13,982 nt of DNA, taken from the NCBI GenBank assembly GCA_037442385.1, contig JBBIQJ010000053.1, positions 1-13,982 of the forward strand, written 5' to 3'. This DNA comes from LDYB01 sp037442385. GTDB lineage: Bacteria > Armatimonadota > Fimbriimonadia > Fimbriimonadales > GBS-DC. The notes beneath the pieces were generated by a model that saw nothing but the letters and a program-made list of their open reading frames with translations, ran no database searches and was not told where the DNA came from. Both the position numbers and the translations under genes were made by a program. This document shows, one piece after another, positions 1 through 5,772 of the stretch; position 1 is the stretch's first letter, and each line of letters starts with the position of its first letter.

Positions 1-1
1 C

Positions 2-832
2 GCTGACCTGTTAGACCCCGAACGGTTCACGATGCTCCTGCATCGGGTGCTGGAGGTGCGCAATCGCGTGCTGATCCGCGTTTACAACGCCCCTCCGATT
101 GACGAAGCGGCGCTTCGTGACGAATTTCTGGCGCACGCGGAATGGCTGCGTCCCCTGGTCGCCGATGTGCCCGCCATGCTGATGGAGGCTGTGGCACGCG
201 GTGAACCGATTCTCTTAGAAGGAGCGCAGGGCACACTGCTGGATCTGGATTATGGAACCTATCCTTATGTTACTTCCTCACATCCCGTCTCGGCGGGCGC
301 CTGTCTGGGTACGGGGATTGCCCCCAATCAGCTCACCGAAATCTGGGGCGTCGCCAAGGCTTACACCACGCGGGTGGGCGAGGGACCTTTCCCCACCGAA
401 CTGGAGGACGAAATCGGGGACTACATTCGCAATCGGGGCCGGGAGTATGGCACCACCACAGGGCGCGCGCGCCGGGTGGGGTGGCTCGATCTCGTCGCGC
501 TTCGCTATTCCGCACGGCTGAACGGCTTCACGGCGCTGGCCCTCACGCTACTGGATGTGCTTTCGGGACTCCCCACGCTCAAAGTCTGCACTGCCTACCG
601 CTATCGGGGCGCCTTGCGCGACCAGTTCCTCGCCGACGGCTTCGCGCTTGCGGAGTGTGAACCCATCTACACGGAGCTGCCCGGCTGGGACGCCGATCTC
701 AGTGCCTGCCGTAAGCGCGCTGACCTGCCCCGTAACGCGCAGGCGTACCTCGATTTCATCGAGGCCTATGTGCAGACGCCCATCAAGCTCATTTCCGTCG
801 GACCGAATCGCGAGCAGACGATTCTGGATTAG
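2..832 (+). CDS. purA: Adenylosuccinate synthetase, C-terminal part (5' end outside window)
   Basis: PurA joins IMP and aspartate, using GTP, to make adenylosuccinate, the first committed step from IMP to AMP in the cytoplasm. The reading frame is open from base 2, so the ATG at 32 is internal. About 276 of the usual ~430 residues are present; the N-terminal GDEGKGK loop and its catalytic residues lie upstream. Visible family signatures are EGAQGTLLDLDYGTYP from base 218, the TRVGEGPFPTE stretch, TTTGRARRVGWLD (the usual TGRxRRxGW), the LTLLDVLSG...LKVCTAY segment, and the closing SVGPNREQTI motif typical of PurA C-termini. The TAG stop (830-832) overlaps the TAA stop of the opposing small gene at bases 830-831, so the two genes converge with no spacer. 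Identity is secure; start, promoter and upstream neighbour cannot be seen. Confidence 0.97.
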   Translation, partial: ADLLDPERFTMLLHRVLEVRNRVLIRVYNAPPIDEAALRDEFLAHAEWLRPLVADVPAMLMEAVARGEPILLEGAQGTLLDLDYGTYPYVTSSHPVSAGACLGTGIAPNQLTEIWGVAKAYTTRVGEGPFPTELEDEIGDYIRNRGREYGTTTGRARRVGWLDLVALRYSARLNGFTALALTLLDVLSGLPTLKVCTAYRYRGALRDQFLADGFALAECEPIYTELPGWDADLSACRKRADLPRNAQAYLDFIEAYVQTPIKLISVGPNREQTILD

Positions 833-1068
833 TCCTCCACGCCCAGAATCTGCGTATACACCACCTGATCCGGATGTACCGCCACTACCCCCCGTGCGCC
901 CAGCTCCGTCGAACCCGAGTGGCGCACAAAGCAGATTCCGGGCAGGCGGGTGAGTTCCGTCGCCTGACGCAGCGATTCGATCACCTGCTCCGCTTCCTCG
1001 CGCGAATTAATCGGGCAATCCACTTCCATCCCGTTCGTTAGCCCGACCAGCAAAGTAACGCGTGCCAT
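829..1068 (-). CDS. Small conserved-looking protein of unknown function, 79 aa
   Basis: I do not recognise this protein. It is a compact soluble 79-residue chain with no signal peptide or membrane segment. It starts MARVTLLVGLTNG and ends in VHPDQVVYTQILGVED; the pattern of a beta strand, then an EEAEQVIESLRQA helix, then strands suggests a small alpha/beta fold (inference). Support for a real gene is a perfect AGGAGG placed 6 nt before the ATG (site at 1075-1080), normal codon use, and its position 48 nt downstream of greA on the same strand, which suggests co-transcription. The stop TAA (829-831) overlaps the stop of convergent purA. It has one Cys near residue 18 and one near 46. Function is unknown. 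Confidence 0.8.
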   Translation of the reverse strand: MARVTLLVGLTNGMEVDCPINSREEAEQVIESLRQATELTRLPGICFVRHSGSTELGARGVVAVHPDQVVYTQILGVED

Positions 1069-1116
1069 ACTATGCCTCCTGCGTTTGGGGATTCGTAGCG
1101 AATTGCGGAATTCCTG

Positions 1117-1581
1117 CTATTCGATGCGCTCGATTCGGTACTGGATGGTTCCTTTTGGAGTCTGCACGGTGATCGTATCGCCTTTCGCTTTGCCAATAAG
1201 TGCCTCCCCTAAAGGCGATACGATGGAGATGCGGTCCTGCAGAGGGTCTGCCTCAAACGAGCCGACGAGTGTAATCGTGCGCGTGTTGCCTTCTGCGTCG
1301 CAGAGCGTCACAATACTGCCGAGATGCACCACTTCGCCTGCGTTATCGGGGCGTGGCACGATGCGCGCGCGCCCCAACACCGTCTCAAGGTCTTTGATTC
1401 GCCCTTCCAGCATCGCCTGCTGGCGCTTCGCGTCCTGATAATCGAAGTTCTCGCTGAGGTCGCCCAGCGCCCGCGCCTGGCGGATGCGCTCGGCAATCTC
1501 GCGGCGCTTGACGGTCTTGAGTTCTTCCAGCTCTTTTTTCAGACGCTCGTAGCCCTCAGGCGTCATCAGAATGTCGGACAT
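1117..1581 (-). CDS. greA: Transcription elongation factor GreA, 154 aa
   Basis: GreA enters the secondary channel of backtracked RNA polymerase and stimulates cleavage of the extruded RNA. The protein has the full family length. Residues 1-75 form the antiparallel coiled coil, from MTPEGYERLKKELEELK, with the acidic tip GDLSENFDYQDAK carrying D41 and E44, the pair that helps hold the catalytic Mg2+. Residues ~80-154 form the FKBP-like C-terminal domain (ISIVSPLGEALIGKAKGD...TPKG). The frame stays open to 1800, but the ATG at 1581 is chosen because the protein then begins like GreA and because any longer form would be read through the antisense of the tRNA gene at 1660-1733. No AGGAGG precedes this ATG; a TGGGGTA/TATATT stretch lies there instead, so a leaderless or wobble-SD start is possible. 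It is divergent from tRNA-Gln and probably co-transcribed with the 79-aa gene downstream. Confidence 0.95.
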   Translation of the reverse strand: MSDILMTPEGYERLKKELEELKTVKRREIAERIRQARALGDLSENFDYQDAKRQQAMLEGRIKDLETVLGRARIVPRPDNAGEVVHLGSIVTLCDAEGNTRTITLVGSFEADPLQDRISIVSPLGEALIGKAKGDTITVQTPKGTIQYRIERIE

Positions 1582-1589
1582 GGCAATTG

Positions 1590-1600
1590 AATATACCCCA
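1590..1600 (-). promoter_or_regulatory. Candidate greA -10 region with little or no leader
   Basis: Reading the minus strand, TATATT (1595-1590) lies 8 nt before the greA ATG and is preceded by GGGG. If it is the -10 box, transcription would start at or within 1-2 nt of the ATG, giving a leaderless or nearly leaderless mRNA. No good -35 is present at 16-18 nt. The TGGGGTA heptamer (1600-1594) could instead act as a weak ribosome site with one G-U pair. This is inference. Confidence 0.3.
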
Positions 1601-1621
1601 TGATACGCGCTCACCGGCCCC

Positions 1622-1650
1622 TTGAATTTGGCTTCCCTGTCGGGTATAAT
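1622..1650 (+). promoter_or_regulatory. Promoter of tRNA-Gln / transaldolase unit
   Basis: TTGAAT (1622-1627) and a perfect TATAAT (1645-1650) are separated by exactly 17 nt, a near-consensus housekeeping-sigma promoter. The expected start at about 1657 lies only ~3 nt before the mature tRNA 5' end at 1660. It is the strongest-looking promoter in the window, as expected for a tRNA gene, and no other promoter is seen before the transaldolase gene. Confidence 0.85.
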
Positions 1651-1659
1651 TACGCCCGG

Positions 1660-1733
1660 TGCCGGGTCGTCTAACGGCAGGACGCCAGACTCTGGATCTG
1701 GTAGTGGTGGTTCGAATCCACCCCCGGCAGCCA
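1660..1733 (+). tRNA. tRNA-Gln(CTG)
   Basis: The 74-nt sequence folds as a complete cloverleaf by eye. The 7-bp acceptor stem TGCCGGG/CCCGGCA is fully paired. The D stem is GTC/GAC. The anticodon stem CCAGA/TCTGG encloses the loop CTCTGGA with anticodon CTG, which reads CAG (Gln). The variable region TAGT has 4 nt. The T stem GGTGG/CCACC carries the loop TTCGAAT. The discriminator is G and the CCA end is encoded (1731-1733). The promoter sits immediately upstream, and the transaldolase start codon follows after 22 nt with no terminator, so the tRNA is probably cut from a tRNA-mRNA transcript. Confidence 0.96.
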
Positions 1734-1755
1734 ACCCCTTACAGGAGCCGCTATT

Positions 1756-2424
1756 ATGAAACTCTTCGTAGACACAGGGCAGGTCGAAGAAGTGCGTCAA
1801 GCCGCCGAATGGGGCATTATCGATGGCGTTACCACCAATCCCTCCCTGATTGCGAAAGCGGGGCGTGGCTTTAAAGACACCGTTCTGGCGATGTGCGAGA
1901 TTTTACCGCACGGCTCCATCAGCGCGGAAGTTGTGGGCACCACGGTTTCCGATATTCTCAGGGAAGCGCGCGAGATTGCTTCCTGGGCGCCCAATATCGT
2001 GGTGAAGGTTCCCATGACGCCCGCAAGCATTCAGGCAACACGCCAGCTGCGTCAGGAGGGCATCCGCGTCAACATGACGCTTGTGTTTTCCCCAGCGCAG
2101 GCATTGCTGGCTGCCAAAGCGGGCGCCACTTACATCAGCGTGTTCGTAGGGCGCGTGGATGATATTGCCAGCGAAGGCATGCGCACCATTGAAGAGGTCG
2201 TGCAGATGGTGGACGCCTACGGATTCGAGAGCGAGGTATTGGTCGCCAGCATTCGCCATCCAATGCATGTGGTGGAGGCAATGCGCATGGGCGCCCATAT
2301 CGCCACGATGCCTTTCAAAGTGCTGGAGCAGCTGTTCCACCATCCGCTGACCGATATTGGTCTCCAGCGATTCCTCGAAGACTGGAACAGGGCAGGGCTG
2401 CGTATTTTTGACAACCCCGCCTGA
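1756..2424 (+). CDS. tal: Transaldolase, short (FSA/TalC-like) subfamily, 222 aa
   Basis: Transaldolase moves a dihydroxyacetone unit between sugar phosphates in the non-oxidative pentose phosphate pathway. The protein is a single TIM barrel of the ~215-residue subfamily, starting MKLFVDTGQVEEVRQAAEWG, with the DGVTTNPSL motif at 23-31 and the Schiff-base lysine K84 in VVKVPMT. At the positions that separate true transaldolases from fructose-6-phosphate aldolases it has Glu (E58 in SAEVV) and Phe (F130 in ISVFVGR) rather than Gln and Tyr, so transaldolase activity is the better guess. The ribosome site is AGGAG (1743-1747), 8 nt before the ATG. It lies 22 nt after the CCA end of tRNA-Gln and shares its promoter. 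Its TGA is only 3 nt from the stop of the convergent dehydrogenase gene. Confidence 0.93.
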   Translation: MKLFVDTGQVEEVRQAAEWGIIDGVTTNPSLIAKAGRGFKDTVLAMCEILPHGSISAEVVGTTVSDILREAREIASWAPNIVVKVPMTPASIQATRQLRQEGIRVNMTLVFSPAQALLAAKAGATYISVFVGRVDDIASEGMRTIEEVVQMVDAYGFESEVLVASIRHPMHVVEAMRMGAHIATMPFKVLEQLFHHPLTDIGLQRFLEDWNRAGLRIFDNPA

Positions 2425-2427
2425 GAA

Positions 2428-3459
2428 TTAGATTTTCAGTACAATTTTGCCGAAGAAGTCGCGGCTCTCCAGCTTTTCGTGCGCCTTGCGCGCTTCGGCG
2501 AGGGGAAACACACTATCCACCACAGGCTTCAGGCGTCCCTGCTCCACATGAGGCAACAGTTGCGCCAGCTCCGCGCGTGTGCCAATGTACGCCCCGTGAA
2601 TTTCAATTTCGCGGCTGAACAGATAGCGAATATCGAACTGCGCGGTTTGCCCTGTGGTTGCGCCGCAAGTCACCAGACGCCCACCCTTGTTCAGCAGGCG
2701 CACGCACGAATCGAACACCGCCTGCCCGATATGCTCGAACACCACATCAATTCCCTCGCCTTCGGTCAGCTCTTTGACCTTTTTCCACCATTCGGGGTCG
2801 CTGTGATTGACCACTGCGTCGGCGCCCAGTTCAAGGCATTTCTGCATTTTCGCTTCGTTGCCAGCGGTGGCTATCACCAGCGCGCCGCGCAGTTTGGCTA
2901 TCTGGATCCCTGCGCTTCCCACGCCGCTGCTGCCGCCCATAATCAGCGCCCACTCGCCCGGCTGCAGGCGCCCCAGGGTCAGGAGCATATGCCACGCGGT
3001 CAGAAACACCAGTGGCACGGCGCTCGCTTCTTCGTAGCTGAGGGTGGTGGGTTTGGGCAGCAGATTGCGAGCGGGCACGACAATATATTCGGCATAGCCC
3101 CCCGAACGGTGCGCCCCGATCACCTGAACTCGCACGCATAAATTCTCGCGCCCTGTGCGGCAGAACCGACACTGACCGCAGGTAATTACAGGGTAGACCA
3201 CCACCAGGTCGCCAGGGCGCCAATCCGTAACGCCCGGTCCCACCTCCACCACTTCGCCAGCAATATCGCTGCCCAGAATGTGCGGCAGGGGTGTCTGATA
3301 GGCGGGAATACCGTTGCGCACCCAGATGTCCAGATGGTTCAACGCACAAGCATGCACGCGCACCTTCACTTCGCCGTGCTGCGGGGTGGGTTCAGGCACA
3401 TCTTCCTCGTAAATCAGGTTTTCCGCTGTGCCAAATTGATGAATTCGGACGGCTCGCAT
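2428..3459 (-). CDS. Medium-chain dehydrogenase/reductase (zinc-type alcohol dehydrogenase / quinone oxidoreductase family), 343 aa
   Basis: This is a cytoplasmic NAD(P)H-dependent oxidoreductase; the substrate cannot be told from sequence. The N-terminal GroES-like domain spans ~1-150 and the Rossmann domain ~150-300, with the dinucleotide loop GGSSGVGSAGIQIAK at 175-189. The four structural-zinc cysteines are present (C94, C97, C100, C108 in CGQCRFCRTGRENLC). The catalytic-zinc ligands are not: the usual Cys is Asn (ALNHLD, N41), and the usual GHE is GSD (63-65). The protein therefore keeps structural zinc but should act without catalytic zinc, as quinone-oxidoreductase-like members do (inference). 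It lies 25 nt after pilD on the same strand with no terminator between, so read-through from the pil operon is likely, though a pilus role is not implied. No AGGAGG precedes the ATG; TACTAT/TATATA lies 4-7 nt before it. Confidence 0.9.
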   Translation of the reverse strand: MRAVRIHQFGTAENLIYEEDVPEPTPQHGEVKVRVHACALNHLDIWVRNGIPAYQTPLPHILGSDIAGEVVEVGPGVTDWRPGDLVVVYPVITCGQCRFCRTGRENLCVRVQVIGAHRSGGYAEYIVVPARNLLPKPTTLSYEEASAVPLVFLTAWHMLLTLGRLQPGEWALIMGGSSGVGSAGIQIAKLRGALVIATAGNEAKMQKCLELGADAVVNHSDPEWWKKVKELTEGEGIDVVFEHIGQAVFDSCVRLLNKGGRLVTCGATTGQTAQFDIRYLFSREIEIHGAYIGTRAELAQLLPHVEQGRLKPVVDSVFPLAEARKAHEKLESRDFFGKIVLKI

Positions 3460-3463
3460 AGGC

Positions 3464-3477
3464 TATATAGTACCCCA
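3464..3477 (-). promoter_or_regulatory. Candidate internal -10 region before the dehydrogenase gene
   Basis: On the minus strand TGGGGTA (3477-3471) is followed by TACTAT (3472-3467), overlapping TATATA (3469-3464), ending 4-7 nt before the ATG at 3459. The same TGGGGTA heptamer lies at nearly the same distance before greA, the other gene here without a purine-rich ribosome site. It could be an internal leaderless promoter or a weak wobble ribosome site. No -35 is evident. Confidence 0.22.
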
Positions 3478-3484
3478 AAGCAGG

Positions 3485-4531
3485 CTAAAATCCCGCCCAG
3501 TCCAGGTAGGCGCGCACGCCAGAGGCAAACCCCTCGCCCCACAGAAGCGTCGCCATCGTGCCCAGTCCCAGAAACGGACCGAAGGGGAGCATGCCTGGCT
3601 GCTCGTGGGATTCGTCCCCCCAGTTTTCCAGCTCAGGTTCCTCATAGGACTGTCCCAGCCTGCGATAGAGCGCATCCTGCACACGATAGGGTAGGAAGGT
3701 GAGCAGCACATCCACCCAGAGCAGGTACAGCACGCAGGCCATCAGCAGGTTCGGGATTGGCTCTGGCGGGAGCGGAGGCGGTTCCGTCGAATTGGGGTTG
3801 TGCCGAGAGGAGTGTCGCCGACGCTGAATGAGCGCCCATGCGCCGCCAATCGTTGCACCTGACGCAATCGCCAGCCCAAACGCCACCGCCATCCCCGGCA
3901 GCAGCAAAAGCGCTCCCATCGCTCGTGCCAGCTTGATGTCGCCGTGTCCCATCGCATCCCGACGGAACACAATCCGCCCAACCAGCGCAATCGCACAGAA
4001 CAGAAACGCCCCCACTTCTGCCGCCAGCAGCGCGTGAGGCAGGTTCAGGCGCCCCCATTCCGCCCAATCCCATGCCGTTGGCTGACCTGTGAGCAAACCC
4101 GCATGCAGCAGCCCCAGCAAGAGCAGCGCCACATTCAGCTCATCGGGAATCAGGTAATGCTCCAGGTCGGTAAAAAAGAGTGCGATCAGCGCCGAGCAGG
4201 CGAGCGCATAAAAAAGAAACCGTAGCGGCAGCTCGCTCACCACCAGCCATTCCCACCAGAGCCAGCCCCAGAGCGCCGCGTTCCACAGCTCCACTAAAAA
4301 ATAGCGTGCCGGTATTCGCGCACGACAATAGCGACATCGCCCCCCCTGCAGTAAATAGCTCAGCAAGGGCACTAAATCCAGCACGCCCAGCCGATGCTTA
4401 CACGCAGGACAGTGCGACGGTGGAAACACAATAGAAAGCCTTCGAGGCAGTCGGTAGATCAGCACATTCAGAAAGCTGCCTACCGCCGCCCCGAAGGCGA
4501 CGCCGAACACCACGTTCCAGGCAGGGAACAT
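3485..4531 (-). CDS. pilD: Prepilin peptidase / N-methyltransferase PilD, enlarged, 348 aa
   Basis: PilD cleaves the short basic leader of type IV prepilins at the cytoplasmic face of the inner membrane and N-methylates the new N-terminal residue. The N-terminal part begins with a membrane helix, then FGAAVGSFLNVLIYRLPR and the four-Cys methyltransferase zinc site (C41, C44, C66, C69). The aspartyl protease pair is D122 in FFTDLEHYLIPDEL and D198 in GHGD (195-198), followed by KL. The family usually has ~220-290 residues. The excess lies between GHGDIKL and the closing PFGPFL motif (316-321): an Arg/Pro-rich loop (~236-260), an additional hydrophobic stretch (~261-281) and an acidic loop (~296-312). 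Its ATG shares one base with the pilC stop (TAATG, 4533-4529), which implies translational coupling, consistent with only a weak ribosome site. Confidence 0.94.
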   Translation of the reverse strand: MFPAWNVVFGVAFGAAVGSFLNVLIYRLPRRLSIVFPPSHCPACKHRLGVLDLVPLLSYLLQGGRCRYCRARIPARYFLVELWNAALWGWLWWEWLVVSELPLRFLFYALACSALIALFFTDLEHYLIPDELNVALLLLGLLHAGLLTGQPTAWDWAEWGRLNLPHALLAAEVGAFLFCAIALVGRIVFRRDAMGHGDIKLARAMGALLLLPGMAVAFGLAIASGATIGGAWALIQRRRHSSRHNPNSTEPPPLPPEPIPNLLMACVLYLLWVDVLLTFLPYRVQDALYRRLGQSYEEPELENWGDESHEQPGMLPFGPFLGLGTMATLLWGEGFASGVRAYLDWAGF

Positions 4532-5754
4532 TAATTGCCCTGATTCTGGCTCAGGTTCGAGATGACCTCGATCATTGGCAGGAACATCGAGATGACGATG
4601 AAGCCAACGATGAACCCCAGCAACACAATCATCACGGGTTCAATCGCAGCGGTGAGGCTGGCAATCGTCATCTCCACCTCGTTCTCGTAGAAGTCGGCAA
4701 TCTTATTCAGCATATGGTCCAGCGAACCCGATTCTTCGCCGACGCTGACCATATGCACCACCATCGGCGGGAACATTTTGCTCTTTTGTAGGGGGTCGGC
4801 AATCTTTTCTCCCTCGCGGATACGGGCGCGCGATTCCAGCACTGCATCGGCGACGACCGCGTTGCCCACGACGCCTGCAACCGTTTCCATCGCCTGCAGA
4901 ATCGGCACGCCCGAAGCCAGCAGTGTGCCCATCGTGCGGCTGAAGCGCGCCATCACAATCTTATGATGGAGCGGTCCGAACACGGGCACACGCAGTTTGA
5001 CTCGGTCTGCCACACGCCTCCCCACGCGCGTGCTGACAAACAGCTTGTAGGCGATAAACACGACCACCACCGCGATAATCATGATGTACCACTTCTGGGT
5101 GAGGAACGCGCTGAGGTCAATCAGGAACTGGGTGGGGGCAGGCATCTCTTTGATGCCCAGCTCTTTGAAGAGGTTCGCAAACTGAGGCACCAGCCACGAG
5201 ACCAGGAAAATCACGATTCCGATGGCGGCGAGCAACACGATTACAGGATAGGTGAGCGCGGAGCGGATTTTGCGCCGCAGCTCCACATCTTTCTCAAGGA
5301 ACGCTGCGATGCGCTGGAGCGACTCTTCCAGCACGCCGCCGACCTCCCCAGCGCGAATCAGACCGATAATCAGCTGACTGAACGCCTTAGGATGACGCGC
5401 CATTGAACGGGAGAGGCTCTCGCCCGACTCGACGCGTGTGGAGAGGTCTATCAGGATTTTGCGCAGGCGGGCGTTATTCGTCTGCTGCTGGAGCACATCG
5501 AGGCAGCGCACCAGCGACACGCCCGCATCCAGCATGGTGGAAAACTGGCGGGCGAAGATGGCAAGGTCGCTGAGTTTCACGCGCCCGTAGCCGCCTGCGG
5601 GCACGCGCGGCGCCTTGCGGTCCTCGCTGATTTCAATGACCTGCAAGCCTTCTTCTTGCAGGCGCTTGCGCAACTCTTCCGCGTTAGGCGCCTCTACCTT
5701 GCCCGTTCGGGTCTGCCCTGTCGCATCTCGAATGGTATAGTTGAAATACGGCAT
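4531..5754 (-). CDS. pilC: Type IV pilus inner-membrane platform protein PilC (GspF family), 407 aa
   Basis: PilC is the polytopic platform that couples the PilB and PilT ATPases to pilin insertion or extraction. The normal family layout is visible. A cytoplasmic N-terminal stretch (GQTRTGKVEAPNAEELRKRLQEEG) precedes the first GspF domain (~65-190, with FARQFSTMLDAGVSL and the LIRAGEVGG motif) and membrane helices near 170-190 and 223-240. The second GspF domain (~268-395, with FSRTMGTLLASGVPI and MVSVGEESGSLDHML) ends in a helix at ~372-395. The length is typical. A GGAGGAGG site (5762-5769) lies 7 nt before the ATG. It is third in the pilB-pilT-pilC-pilD series, 18 nt after pilT and overlapping pilD by one base. 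Confidence 0.96.
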   Translation of the reverse strand: MPYFNYTIRDATGQTRTGKVEAPNAEELRKRLQEEGLQVIEISEDRKAPRVPAGGYGRVKLSDLAIFARQFSTMLDAGVSLVRCLDVLQQQTNNARLRKILIDLSTRVESGESLSRSMARHPKAFSQLIIGLIRAGEVGGVLEESLQRIAAFLEKDVELRRKIRSALTYPVIVLLAAIGIVIFLVSWLVPQFANLFKELGIKEMPAPTQFLIDLSAFLTQKWYIMIIAVVVVFIAYKLFVSTRVGRRVADRVKLRVPVFGPLHHKIVMARFSRTMGTLLASGVPILQAMETVAGVVGNAVVADAVLESRARIREGEKIADPLQKSKMFPPMVVHMVSVGEESGSLDHMLNKIADFYENEVEMTIASLTAAIEPVMIVLLGFIVGFIVISMFLPMIEVISNLSQNQGN

Positions 5755-5772
5755 TGCTCTCGCCTCCTCCGA

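Noticed and set aside
805..824. GAATCG/CGATTC inverted repeat at the purA 3' end
   Set aside because: It lies in codons for the conserved GPNREQTI motif, has an 8-nt loop and no T tract; probably coincidence.
1582..1800. N-terminal extension of greA to 1800
   Set aside because: It would be translated from the antisense strand of the tRNA-Gln gene and has no GreA-like sequence; the family N-terminus begins at 1581.
2421..2439. CTGAGAA/TTTTCAG hairpin between tal and the dehydrogenase
   Set aside because: The stem is only 7 bp, AT-rich and with one G-U pair, lies inside coding ends and has no T run; too weak to call a terminator.
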